Assembly (NCBI GenBank): GCA_016296065.1
Contig: JAEDKA010000034.1
Span: 1 to 38,575 of the forward strand
Length of the DNA: 38,575 nt
Direction of reading: 5' to 3'
Origin: Kiritimatiellia bacterium
GTDB lineage: Bacteria > Verrucomicrobiota > Kiritimatiellia > RFP12 > UBA1067
Below the pieces are notes generated by a model. That model saw only the letters and a program-made list of their open reading frames with translations, did no database searches and was not told the origin of the DNA. Positions 16,728 through 24,335 of this stretch are shown one piece after another. A program made the position numbers and the translations under genes. The number at the start of each line of letters is the position of its first letter. The first letter of the stretch is position 1.

Positions 16728-16745
16728 GACACCGCTTGCGGTGTC
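16728..16745. repeat. 8-2-8 hairpin just after the RAYT stop codon
   Basis: GACACCGC-TT-GCGGTGTC is a perfect 8-bp stem with a two-base loop, starting 2 nt after the stop. It has the same geometry as the two array-opening hairpins. The following CGTTTC is too poor in T for a good terminator, so a REP-like role is as likely as termination. Confidence 0.75.
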
Positions 16746-16800
16746 CGTTTCGGGAATCGACTCCAAGGTTGGCTTTGCGGCTTGGCACGGAAGTTGCTTT

Positions 16801-16875
16801 ATGTTTGGCATGGAGCAGAACATGACATTGCAGAGCAGCAGAGGTGCCCGCAACACGGTGAGGAAGTATTTGTAA
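16801..16875 (+). pseudogene. Short ORF ending RNTVRKYL (second copy of the block at 11623-11649)
   Basis: A 24-residue frame (MFGMEQNMTLQSSRGA followed by RNTVRKYL) ends at TAA 16873-16875. Its last 27 nt match those of the frame ending at 11649 at 24 of 27 positions, and all three differences are synonymous (ACC/ACG, CTG/TTG, TAG/TAA). There is no clear ribosome-binding site. It could be a duplicated fragment of a helix-turn-helix gene (IS21 IstA-like) or a tiny peptide gene. Confidence 0.4.
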
Positions 16876-16882
16876 GAAAATA

Positions 16883-16891
16883 TGGTATAAT
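16883..16891 (+). promoter_or_regulatory. TGGTATAAT promoter, 9 nt before the mutase start
   Basis: TGGTATAAT ends 9 nt before ATG 16901. A start site about 7 nt downstream leaves a leader of only a few bases, and no ribosome-binding site is present, so the mRNA is probably leaderless. Confidence 0.85.
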
Positions 16892-16900
16892 AGCGGCGCT

Positions 16901-18256
16901 ATGGGATTCTTCAAGGCATACGACATGCGCGGCACATTTGCCGCGGACTTCGATCTGGACACCGTCTACAAGGTGGGGCGCGCCCTGCCGAAGGTGGTCA
17001 AGGGAAATCGCTGGCTCGTCGGGCGCGACTGCCGCACGACGAGCGACGCCGTTCACGACGCGCTCGTGAAGGGACTCGCCGAGGCGGGCGCCGAAGTGAG
17101 CGACCTCGGACTCTGCACGACGCCGATGGTCTACTACTTCACTGCCGCCGACGGATTCGACGGCTCGGTGATGATAACGGCGTCGCACAATCCGCCGTCC
17201 GACAACGGACTCAAGGTCTCCAAGGCGACGGCGCTTCCCGTCGGCTACGCGAACGGACTCAACGAAGTCGAGCGGCTCGTCGGCGGAATGCAGGCGAAGG
17301 CCGGCGGCCCTCTGCCCCCGGTGAAGGAACTTCCCGATGCGCTCTCGCGCTACGTCGCCTGGCAGAAGGGACGCTGCGGCGACTTCTCGGGCCTTAGGTT
17401 CGCCGTCGACTGCTCCAACGGGATGTCCTCGCTCTTCGCGCGCGAGATGTTCCCGGGCGCGGTGCTGCTGAACGACACGCCTGACGGGACCTTCCCGAAC
17501 CACTCGCCGAATCCGCTCAAAAGCGACGCGCGCGAGCAGATCGCGAAGGCCGTGCGCGAGAAGAGGCTCGACTGCGGCGTCATATTCGACGGCGACGCGG
17601 ACCGCGCGATGTTCGTGGACGAAAAAGGCGAGTTCGTCCAGCCCGACTACCTCGTCCCCATTGTGGCGAGAGCAACGCTCGGCCACCTAACCACCCAACT
17701 ACCTAACCATCATAAGATCATCCATGACGTGCGGACTTCGCGCGGCGCTATCGAGACGCTGCGCGAGGACGGCTTCGAGCCGGTGATGGTTCCGGTGGGG
17801 CATGCCTTCGCGAAGCCGATCCTGCGCGAGTGCGGCGCGCTGTGCGGAGGCGAACTCGCCGGGCACTACTACTTCAGCGAGTTCTTCGGATGCGACTCGG
17901 GCCTTCTCGCCGCGACGCGCATACTATCCGAAGTCGCGAAGGCGAAGACCGCGGGAAAGACGTTCTCCGAGATGATGAAGCCCATCGTCTCGCGCTACGC
18001 GAACTCGGGGGAGCTCAACTTCAGGGTCGAGGACAAAGACGCGGCGATCGCGCGCGTCCTCGCGGCGGCGGCGAAGCTTGCGCGCGAGACGGGCAGGAGC
18101 GAGATGGACGGCTATCGGCTTGAGTTCGACGAGGGCTGGATAAGCGTGAGGAAGTCCAACACCGAGCCGTATCTGCGTCTTCTCGTGGAGTGCCGGACGA
18201 AGGACATGCTGGAAAAGTGGGTGAAGATTCTTTCGGAGGCGATAGAGGCGAAATGA
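16901..18256 (+). CDS. Phosphomannomutase/phosphoglucomutase
   Basis: 451 residues, cytoplasmic. It interconverts hexose 1- and 6-phosphates for cell-surface sugar synthesis and glycan use. All four family signatures are visible: the phosphoserine loop ITASHNPPSDNG (S95), the metal-binding loop DGDADRAMF (D230, D232, D234), the sugar-specificity loop GELAGHYYF, and the phosphate-binding loop RKSNTEPYLRL near the C-terminus. Length and order match the bacterial AlgC/ManB group; mannose versus glucose preference cannot be told. The region encoding about residues 261-270 (ATLGHLTTQLPNHHK) is low in GC and made of CCTAAC-like steps, unlike the rest of the gene. The stop overlaps the next start (ATGA), implying translational coupling. 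A promoter lies 9 nt upstream. Confidence 0.92.
   Translation: MGFFKAYDMRGTFAADFDLDTVYKVGRALPKVVKGNRWLVGRDCRTTSDAVHDALVKGLAEAGAEVSDLGLCTTPMVYYFTAADGFDGSVMITASHNPPSDNGLKVSKATALPVGYANGLNEVERLVGGMQAKAGGPLPPVKELPDALSRYVAWQKGRCGDFSGLRFAVDCSNGMSSLFAREMFPGAVLLNDTPDGTFPNHSPNPLKSDAREQIAKAVREKRLDCGVIFDGDADRAMFVDEKGEFVQPDYLVPIVARATLGHLTTQLPNHHKIIHDVRTSRGAIETLREDGFEPVMVPVGHAFAKPILRECGALCGGELAGHYYFSEFFGCDSGLLAATRILSEVAKAKTAGKTFSEMMKPIVSRYANSGELNFRVEDKDAAIARVLAAAAKLARETGRSEMDGYRLEFDEGWISVRKSNTEPYLRLLVECRTKDMLEKWVKILSEAIEAK
17683..17709. repeat. Short CCTAACCA-type simple repeat inside the mutase gene
   Basis: CCACCTAA, CCACCCAACTA and CCTAACCA follow each other in a stretch of unusual base composition within a very GC-rich gene. 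It is in frame and lies in a probable surface loop. It may be a small inserted dispersed repeat. Confidence 0.5.
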
Positions 18257-19107
18257 AGGTAGACTTCCACGTTCATTCGACGGCGAGCGACGGGACGTTC
18301 GCGCCGTCCGAGCTCGTCGAGCAGGCGGAGCGCGGCGCATTTGCCGCGTTCGCGCTGACGGACCACGACAACTGCGACGGCGTCGCGGAGTTCCTTGCGG
18401 CGGAGGCTTCCGTTCCGCGCATCGCGGGCGTCGAGCTTTCCATCGATCCGGGCGAGGGCTTCGACAGGTTCCATCTGCTCGCCCTCGGCGTGGACTCGCT
18501 GAACGCGGAGCTGAGGGCGTTCCTGCGCAGGATACTCGAGGGGCGCAACGGACGCAACGAGCGCATCTTCGCGAACTTCCACAGGCTTGGAATCGACATA
18601 AAGCCGGAGCCTCACGGCGAGGTTCTGGCGCGTCCGCACTTTGCGCGGTGGCTCGTCGAGAACGGCTACGCGGCGGACATCCCGTCCGCGTTCGAAAAGT
18701 ACCTCCTCTCCGACTCTCCCGAGGAGACGCGCTGCTACGAGGAGCGGTACCATCCGTCGCAGGAGGAGACGTTCCGCATCGTGCATGCGGCGGGCGGAAT
18801 CTGCTTGATGGCGCATCCGAAGTACTGGCGCAGGGAGTGGAAGCGGAGCGGATGCGACTACGCCGCGGCGGAGCGCGAGCTTGCGCGGCTGAAGGAGGCG
18901 GGTCTCGACGGACTCGAGTGCCACTACCAGGCGAACCAGCCGGAGGAGAACATGGAGTTCACGCGCATCGCGGCGAGACTCGGTCTGCTGAAGTCCGCCG
19001 GGAGCGACTTCCACGGCGCGAACAAGCCGACGATTCCGCTCGGCATGGAGGTGGAGGAGTCGTTCATAGCTCCGCTGATGGAGGCGCTGGGGATCAGCCG
19101 CGCCTGA
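18253..19107 (+). CDS. PHP-domain phosphoesterase
   Basis: 284 residues, cytoplasmic. The PHP metal site is complete: HVHSTASDG at the N-terminus (H6, H8, D13), LTDHDNCDG, GVELS, the MAHPKY motif, and SDFHG near the C-terminus. The arrangement, including the long insert after the GVE strand, matches the YciV/RNase AM and 3',5'-nucleotide bisphosphatase group, which trims RNA 5' ends or nucleotides. The exact substrate is inferred from the family. The ATG overlaps the stop of the mutase gene by four bases, so it is probably translated from the same mRNA. Confidence 0.88.
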   Translation: MKVDFHVHSTASDGTFAPSELVEQAERGAFAAFALTDHDNCDGVAEFLAAEASVPRIAGVELSIDPGEGFDRFHLLALGVDSLNAELRAFLRRILEGRNGRNERIFANFHRLGIDIKPEPHGEVLARPHFARWLVENGYAADIPSAFEKYLLSDSPEETRCYEERYHPSQEETFRIVHAAGGICLMAHPKYWRREWKRSGCDYAAAERELARLKEAGLDGLECHYQANQPEENMEFTRIAARLGLLKSAGSDFHGANKPTIPLGMEVEESFIAPLMEALGISRA

Positions 19108-19138
19108 CGCGCGGCAGAGAGGAAGACACAGGGGTTTT

Positions 19139-19984
19139 ATGGGAACGGTAGAAAAAATAGCGGGTCTTATCGCGGAGACGAGTTCGTCTCTTCCGAAAGA
19201 CGTTGAGAAGGCGCTCGCGGCGGCGCTTCGCAGGGAGGAGCGCGGCGGATCCGCCGCGGTCGTGCTGCGGACGATACTGGACAACGTGGCGACTGCGCGC
19301 CGCGGGGGGTCCCCGCTGTGCCAGGACACGGGGACTCTTGCGTTCTACGTGGACGAGTCGCTCAGGCGCAAGGTGACGCCGGCGGTCATAAAGAAGGCCG
19401 TCGCGCTTGCGACTAAACGCGGCGCGCTGAGGAAGAACTGCATCGACTCCGTCTCCGGGAAGTCGTACGACGACAACTGCGCGGACGGCGCGCCGGTGAT
19501 ACACTACGTCGACTGGATGGAGAAGGGCTGCGTGGAGCTTGTCCTAAAGGGCGGCGGGAGCGAGAACATGTCCCGCCAGTACTCCCTGCCCGACTCCGCG
19601 CTCGGGGCGGGGCGGGACCTCGCGGGGGTGCGGAAGTGCATTCTCGACGCAGTCGTCAAGGCGCAGGGGTACGGATGCGCGCCGGGGATTCTCGGCGTGT
19701 GCATCGGCGGTGACCGCGCGACGGCGTACGAAGTCGCGAAGGAGCAGCTGCTCAGGCCCCTGGGCAAGGAGGGCGATTCCGCCGATCCGACGCTGCGCAG
19801 GCTGGAGAGGCAGGTCCTGAAGGACGCGAACTCGCTTGGGATAGGTCCGATGGGGCTTGGCGGGAAGACGACCCTGCTCGGCGTCAGAATCGCGTCGCGT
19901 CCCCGCGTGCCGGCGTCGTTCTTCGTCACCGTCGCATACATGTGCTGGGCGTGCCGGAGAAAGGTTGAAAAGTTGAAAGGTTGA
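19139..19984 (+). CDS. Class I fumarate hydratase (or tartrate dehydratase-type), alpha subunit
   Basis: 281 residues. It belongs to the oxygen-sensitive [4Fe-4S] hydro-lyase family that interconverts malate and fumarate. The three expected cluster cysteines are present: C61 in LCQDTG, C180 in GCAPGILGVCIGGDR, and C269 in VAYMCWACRR. KGGGSEN is also conserved. It is the N-terminal half of the one-chain enzyme; the C-terminal half is encoded 18 nt downstream, as is common in anaerobes. Substrate (fumarate or tartrate) cannot be decided from sequence. The last codons (KVEKLKG) are encoded by an 8-bp GTTGAAA(A/G) simple repeat, so the C-terminus has been replaced or extended by repeat DNA. Confidence 0.92.
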   Translation: MGTVEKIAGLIAETSSSLPKDVEKALAAALRREERGGSAAVVLRTILDNVATARRGGSPLCQDTGTLAFYVDESLRRKVTPAVIKKAVALATKRGALRKNCIDSVSGKSYDDNCADGAPVIHYVDWMEKGCVELVLKGGGSENMSRQYSLPDSALGAGRDLAGVRKCILDAVVKAQGYGCAPGILGVCIGGDRATAYEVAKEQLLRPLGKEGDSADPTLRRLERQVLKDANSLGIGPMGLGGKTTLLGVRIASRPRVPASFFVTVAYMCWACRRKVEKLKG

Positions 19985-19994
19985 AAAGTCGAAG
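19963..19994. repeat. 8-bp GTTGAAA tandem repeat at the fumarase alpha 3' end
   Basis: GTTGAAA at 19964, 19972 and 19980, then a degenerate GTCGAAG at 19988, in 8-bp steps. It spans the stop codon of the alpha subunit and provides the purine stretch before the beta-subunit start. Confidence 0.85.
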
Positions 19995-20002
19995 GGCACG
20001 GT

Positions 20003-20578
20003 ATGATAAAGCTTGAATATCCATTTGACGAGGGGCAGGTGCGCGCGCTGAAGGCGGGCGATGCGGTGAGCCTGTCGGGGCTGGTGCACACGGGGCGCGA
20101 CAAGTTCCACAAGTTCTTCGCGGACGGCGGGAAGATTCCGGTGGATTTCCGCGACGGCGCGCTGTACCACTGCGGGCCGGTGTGTGTTGCGGACGGCGCG
20201 TCGGGATGGCGCGTCGTGTCCGCCGGGCCTACGACGTCCGTGCGGGAGAACCCCTACGAGCCGGCGTTCATAGAGTCGTCCGGCGTTAGGATCATAATCG
20301 GGAAGGGCGGGATGGACGCGGCGACGCTTGCGGCGATGAAGCGCTGCGGCTGCGTCTACGTGCAGGCCGTCGGGGGCGCGGGGGCGCTGTATGCGGCGTC
20401 CGTGAAGCGCGTCGCCGGCGTGGATCTCCTGGACGAGTTCGGCGCGGCGGAGGCGTGCTGGCATTTCGAGGTGGAGGATTTCAGGGGCGTAGTGGCCATG
20501 GATGCGCACGGAAATTCCCTTTTTGCAGAAGTTGCCGCCGAGTCGCGGGCCAAATTTGATATAATATCCCAATCATGA
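20003..20578 (+). CDS. Class I fumarate hydratase (or tartrate dehydratase-type), beta subunit
   Basis: 191 residues. It is the C-terminal swivelling domain of the Fe-S hydro-lyase, which closes over the cluster-bound substrate. The family pattern is clear: LKAGDAVSLSGLVHTGRD-KFHK near the N-terminus, YHCGPV, SAGPTTSVREN-YEP, IIGKGGM, and DLLDEFGAAEACWHFEVEDF. It needs the alpha subunit encoded just upstream. GAAGGG precedes the start. The end of the gene contains the promoter for proS, and its TGA overlaps the proS ATG by four bases. Confidence 0.92.
   Translation: MIKLEYPFDEGQVRALKAGDAVSLSGLVHTGRDKFHKFFADGGKIPVDFRDGALYHCGPVCVADGASGWRVVSAGPTTSVRENPYEPAFIESSGVRIIIGKGGMDAATLAAMKRCGCVYVQAVGGAGALYAASVKRVAGVDLLDEFGAAEACWHFEVEDFRGVVAMDAHGNSLFAEVAAESRAKFDIISQS
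20557..20565 (+). promoter_or_regulatory. TGATATAAT promoter inside the fumarase beta gene, 9 nt before proS
   Basis: TGATATAAT ends 9 nt before ATG 20575. It would give proS its own nearly leaderless transcript in addition to read-through from the fumarase genes. Confidence 0.75.
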
Positions 20579-22293
20579 AATGGACCAAGTCTCTCATCCA
20601 GACGCTCCGGGAGAATCCCGGTGACGCAGAAATCGACTCTCACAAGCTCCTTATCCGCGCGGGGCTCGCGCGCAAGGTGGCGGGCGGACTCTATGCCTAC
20701 CTGCCGCTCGGGATGCGCTCGCTGAGGAAAATACAGCAGATAGTCCGCGAGGAGATGGACCGCGCGGGCGCGCTCGAGATCGTCTCGCCGATCCTCCAGC
20801 CGGCGGAGCTGTGGCGCACCACGGGGCGCTGGGACACGATGGGGCCGAACATGTTCAAGCTCCGCGACCGCGGCGAGCACGAGTTCGCGCTTGGTCCGAC
20901 CGCCGAGGAGGTGTTCACCGACATCGCGAAGTCGCTCATCAGCTCCTACCGCCAGCTGCCGGTCACGATCTACCAGATCCAGTGGAAGTTCCGCGACGAG
21001 ACGCGTCCGCGCTTCGGCCTCATGCGCTCCAAGGAGTTCCTCATGAAGGACGCGTACTCCTTCGACGTCGACGCCGAGGGGGCTGACAAGAGCTACTGGA
21101 ACATGTACCACGCCTACGAGCGCATCTACGCGCGGTGCGGGCTGAAGGCCGTTCCCGTGCAGGCCGACGGAGGCGACATGGGCGACTCGATGACGCACGA
21201 GTTCCACGTGCTCGCCGACGCGGGAGAGGACGGCATCGCGTTCTGCGAGGGCTGCGGTTACGCGGCGAACCTCGAGAAGGCGGAGCGCAGGGTCGCGCCG
21301 CGCGCGGACGCCGAATGCCCCGCATACGAGGAGGTTCACACGCCGGGCGCGAAGACGATCGAGCAGGTCGCGGCGTTCATGGGCCTTTCGGGGTCCGCGT
21401 TCGTCAAGTCGCTCATCTACTCCGCCGACGGAAAGCCCGTCATGGTGTGCGTCGAGGGTGATCGCGACGTCAACGACGTGAAGCTCAAGCGCTTCCTCGG
21501 CGCGAAGAAGGTCGAGCTCGCCGACTTCGAGACGGTGCTCAAGGCCTCGGGAGCGAACGCGGGGTCCGTCGGGCCCGTCAAGCCGGCGGACGCCTCGCTC
21601 CGCATCGTGTGCGACATCGCGCTCAAGGGCGCGAGGGGCTGCATCGTCGGCGCGAACAAGGACGACTACCACCTCAAGAACGTCGACCTTGCGCGCGACT
21701 GCAATATCGCGGACGCCGACTTCGCGGACCTCGTCATCGCGAGGGAAGGCGACATCTGCGCGAAGTGCGGCAAGCCGATGGCGATCAAGCGCGGCATCGA
21801 GGTCGGGCAGGTCTTCAAGCTCGGCACGAAGTACTCCGCCGCGTTCAACGCCGTCTACAAGAACGACAAGCTCGAGGAGCACGTGATGATAATGGGCTGC
21901 TACGGCGTCGGCGTGAGCCGCACCCTGCAGGCCGTCATCGAGCAGAGCCACGACAAGGACGGAATCGTCTGGCCTGCGTCCGTAGCGCCGTACCAGGTGA
22001 TCGTCGAGAACCTCGATCCCGACAAGGAGGAGGTCACGAAGGTCGCGGACGAGCTGGAGGCCGCTCTCGAGGCGAAGGGCATCGACGTTCTTGTCGACGA
22101 CCGCGCCGAGAGGCCTGGCGTCAAGTTCAAGGACGCGGACCTCATCGGCTTCCCCGTGCGCGTCGTCGTGGGCGCGAAGGGGCTCGCGAACGGAGGCGTC
22201 GAGGTGAAGCGCCGCGACGAGGACAAGTCGAAGACGCGCATCGTCGCGCCCGCGGAGGCCGCCGCGCTCGTCGCGGAGGTACTGTCCAAGTAA
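20575..22293 (+). CDS. proS: Prolyl-tRNA synthetase (bacterial type with editing domain)
   Basis: 572 residues. It charges tRNA-Pro in the cytoplasm. The N-terminal half shows the class II core (SHKLLIRAGLARKVAGGLYA, motif 2 region RFGLMRSKEFLMKDAYSFD). Between about 260 and 400 lies the INS editing domain, related to YbaK, that removes misacylated Ala (GSAFVKSLIYSADGKPVMV, ending with LVIAREGDICAKCG). Motif 3 is in GCYGVGVSRTLQAVIEQ. The C-terminal anticodon-binding domain follows (APYQVIVENL, VDDRAERPGVKFKDADLIG). Size and order match the E. coli-type enzyme. It starts within the end of the fumarase beta gene under a TGATATAAT promoter and is followed by a 14-bp hairpin. Confidence 0.97.
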   Translation: MKWTKSLIQTLRENPGDAEIDSHKLLIRAGLARKVAGGLYAYLPLGMRSLRKIQQIVREEMDRAGALEIVSPILQPAELWRTTGRWDTMGPNMFKLRDRGEHEFALGPTAEEVFTDIAKSLISSYRQLPVTIYQIQWKFRDETRPRFGLMRSKEFLMKDAYSFDVDAEGADKSYWNMYHAYERIYARCGLKAVPVQADGGDMGDSMTHEFHVLADAGEDGIAFCEGCGYAANLEKAERRVAPRADAECPAYEEVHTPGAKTIEQVAAFMGLSGSAFVKSLIYSADGKPVMVCVEGDRDVNDVKLKRFLGAKKVELADFETVLKASGANAGSVGPVKPADASLRIVCDIALKGARGCIVGANKDDYHLKNVDLARDCNIADADFADLVIAREGDICAKCGKPMAIKRGIEVGQVFKLGTKYSAAFNAVYKNDKLEEHVMIMGCYGVGVSRTLQAVIEQSHDKDGIVWPASVAPYQVIVENLDPDKEEVTKVADELEAALEAKGIDVLVDDRAERPGVKFKDADLIGFPVRVVVGAKGLANGGVEVKRRDEDKSKTRIVAPAEAAALVAEVLSK

Positions 22294-22332
22294 CGGTTCG
22301 GCTTCCGCCATTCCCATTGCTTCCCCTTCCTG

Positions 22333-22363
22333 CTGGAGGCGCGGCTGTAAGCCGCGCCTCCAG
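22333..22363. repeat. 14-3-14 perfect hairpin after proS
   Basis: CTGGAGGCGCGGCT at 22333-22346 pairs perfectly with AGCCGCGCCTCCAG at 22350-22363 around GTA. The sequence after it (TCGTGTCTTCG) has no T run, so it is not a standard terminator. It resembles a dispersed palindromic element, with the same three-base loop size as the palindrome in the macro gene. Confidence 0.85.
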
Positions 22364-22466
22364 TCGTGTCTTCGTATCTGCGGCATGAACCGTCGGCTTT
22401 GCCCGCGATCCGGGAAGCAAAAAATCACGCCTACATGCGCGGAGTCGCCCAAAGCGCCGTTCTTTT

Positions 22467-22475
22467 TGGTATAAT
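22467..22475 (+). promoter_or_regulatory. TGGTATAAT promoter, 7 nt before the envelope operon
   Basis: TGGTATAAT is preceded by a T run and ends 7 nt before ATG 22483 (spacer ACACATC). Transcription would start at or next to the A of the start codon. Confidence 0.85.
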
Positions 22476-22482
22476 ACACATC

Positions 22483-23514
22483 ATGACTTTAAGAAAAGCT
22501 ATCGTTTTGTCCGTTTTCGCGGCCTCGGCCTTCGTGGCGGCCGCCGTTTCGCCAGGCGCGAGTCCGGGGCCGGGAATCCGCTATGCGACCGACGCGTACC
22601 CCGGCTTCGACAGCGAAGACGAGATAATAAAGCCGTCCCGCAAGGAGCCGCGCTGGTTCTCGTGGCTCAACGGTCCGAAGCGCGACACGGCGGCGGAGCA
22701 GTTCGCCTACGCGGCGGAGCTCGCATCAGCGGAGGACTGGAAGGGCGCGCGCAAGGCCTATGACGCGCTCGTGCGCGAGTGGCCCACCTCGCCCGAGGCG
22801 CCAAAGGCGCAGAAGGCGATCGGCGACATCCTGCTCTCGCGCGAGCTCGACTACGAGGAGGCCTTCAAGGAGTACCGCTACCTCGTCGACTTCTACTCCT
22901 CGCAGTGCGACTACGACGAGGCGGTGGAGACGCTGTACAAGACCGCGGAGCTGATGCGCGAGGAAGGCAAGACGGTCATGTTCTTCCGCTTCGACAACAC
23001 GGTGGACGTCCGCCGCGCGTACGAGGCTGTCGTCCTGAGGGCGCCGGGCGCGAAGTTCGCGCCCGAGGCGATGCTGACGATCGCGAAGCTGCGCGAGGAC
23101 GAGGACAAGCCAGAGACAGCCGTCACGGTATACGAGAACCTCAGGAACCTTCATCCGTCCGCGCCGGAGTCGGACGAGGCGCTGTACCGCGAGGCGAAGG
23201 CGCGCATGGTCGTGCTGCACCGCTGCGAGTACAATCGCGACCGCGTGCGCGACAACATCGACTTCATGCGCATGGCGCTTGGCTCCCGTAAGCTGGACTC
23301 CGAGCGCCGCGCGGAGGTCGAGGGCTATCTCGCCGAGGCGAAGTCCATGATCGAGGAGGAGGCCTACAGGGCGGCGAAGTTCTACGACTCGCGCACGCGA
23401 ACGAAGCGCAGCGCCATAAGCGCATACGAGCGTTTCCTCGACGAGTATCCGGCTTCCGACCGCGCGCCCGAGGTGAGGCGCCGTCTTTTCGAGCTGCAGG
23501 AGGAGGTCAAATGA
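22483..23514 (+). CDS. BamD/YfiO-like periplasmic TPR protein
   Basis: 343 residues. ATG 22483 is chosen because the promoter ends 7 nt before it and a signal peptide starts there (MTLRKAIVLSVFAASAFVAA). An earlier in-frame ATG at 22366 lies upstream of the promoter. There is no lipobox cysteine, unlike classic BamD. Residues about 75-343 are tetratricopeptide-like helices with the BamD spacing: AAELASAEDWKGARKAYDAL-REWPTSPEAPKA, AFKEYRYLVDFYSSQ, AVTVYENLRNLHPSA, and AISAYERFLDEYPAS. BamD-type proteins help insert outer-membrane proteins. The stop overlaps the next start (ATGA), and the next gene is an LptE-like lipoprotein, which supports an outer-membrane role. Confidence 0.8.
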   Translation: MTLRKAIVLSVFAASAFVAAAVSPGASPGPGIRYATDAYPGFDSEDEIIKPSRKEPRWFSWLNGPKRDTAAEQFAYAAELASAEDWKGARKAYDALVREWPTSPEAPKAQKAIGDILLSRELDYEEAFKEYRYLVDFYSSQCDYDEAVETLYKTAELMREEGKTVMFFRFDNTVDVRRAYEAVVLRAPGAKFAPEAMLTIAKLREDEDKPETAVTVYENLRNLHPSAPESDEALYREAKARMVVLHRCEYNRDRVRDNIDFMRMALGSRKLDSERRAEVEGYLAEAKSMIEEEAYRAAKFYDSRTRTKRSAISAYERFLDEYPASDRAPEVRRRLFELQEEVK

Positions 23515-24029
23515 AGAGGTTCTTTCCGATAGCCGCCGCGCTGGCGGTCCTCGCGGGATGCAGGGCGTATACATGGACCTCGTCCGTTCCCGAGGACATG
23601 CGCACCGTGTCGGTCCCGACGTTCCGCAACGAGACGGACGTCCTGGAGCTCGGCGCAGTAGCGACGAGGCAGACGCTTAGGGAGTTCCAGCGAGAGGGCA
23701 CGTTCAGGATAGCGTCGCAGGACGACGCGGCGCTCGAGGTGCAGGCGGTGCTCAAGAGCGCGCATCCCGGGCTTCTCAACTACAAACGAGGCCAGTCCAT
23801 GCGCGCCTTCGAGCACAGGCTCGTGCTCAAGGCCGACGTTTCGCTTGTCGACCGGCGGAACGGCAAGGTGCTTTTCGACAACCGCCCGTACACGGCGGAG
23901 ACGACGTTCTTTTCGGACACGGACATCGTGACGGCGCGGCGCGACGCGTCGGGACGGCTCGCCGAGGACCTGGCCCGTCAGATCGTGGACGACGTGACTG
24001 GGTACAAGTGGAAAAATGGGAAGGAGTGA
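23511..24029 (+). CDS. lptE: LptE-like LPS-assembly lipoprotein
   Basis: 172 residues with a lipoprotein signal peptide ending in LAGC (C17 lipidated). The pattern after it (MRTVSVPTFRNET, LGAVATRQTLREFQREGTFRI, DDAALEVQAVLKS) is that of LptE, which plugs the LptD barrel and guides LPS to the cell surface. The C-terminal part has the usual strand-helix ending (RRDASGRLAEDLARQIVDDV). LptD is not in the window. The start overlaps the stop of the BamD-like gene by four bases; a short regulator-like gene follows after 3 nt. Confidence 0.78.
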   Translation: MKRFFPIAAALAVLAGCRAYTWTSSVPEDMRTVSVPTFRNETDVLELGAVATRQTLREFQREGTFRIASQDDAALEVQAVLKSAHPGLLNYKRGQSMRAFEHRLVLKADVSLVDRRNGKVLFDNRPYTAETTFFSDTDIVTARRDASGRLAEDLARQIVDDVTGYKWKNGKE

Positions 24030-24032
24030 CAC

Positions 24033-24335
24033 ATGGACGAAGTGCATGCAGTTATCGAGCTCAAGATAACGCCGCAGCGCGACTGCGGCTTCGGCAAGAT
24101 CGCCGAGCGGGTCTCGAGGTTCGAGCAGGTTGAGGCCTGCTTCCTGATGTCGGGCGGATACGACCTGCTCGTGTTCGTCAGGGGCGACAGCCTGCAGGAC
24201 GTCGCGCATTTCGTCGCGGCTGACCTCTCGACGCTCGACGGCGTCCTGTCGACGGCAACCCATTTCATGCTCAAGACCTACAAGGCCGAGGGCGTTTTCG
24301 AAAACATCGGTGACAATCGTCTGGAGGTATCGTAA
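24033..24335 (+). CDS. Stand-alone Lrp/AsnC-type RAM domain protein
   Basis: 100 residues, nearly only the ligand-binding (RAM) domain of Lrp/AsnC regulators: a beta-alpha-beta-beta-alpha-beta fold with VHAVIELKITPQ, FEQVEACFLMSGGYDLLVFVRG, and the second helix and final strand around TLDGVLSTATHFMLKTYK. No DNA-binding helix-turn-helix is present. Stand-alone RAM proteins bind amino acids as oligomers and may modulate other regulators. AAGGAG lies 6 nt before the start. It overlaps the next gene by one base (TAATG). Its place between envelope genes is unexplained. Confidence 0.85.
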   Translation: MDEVHAVIELKITPQRDCGFGKIAERVSRFEQVEACFLMSGGYDLLVFVRGDSLQDVAHFVAADLSTLDGVLSTATHFMLKTYKAEGVFENIGDNRLEVS

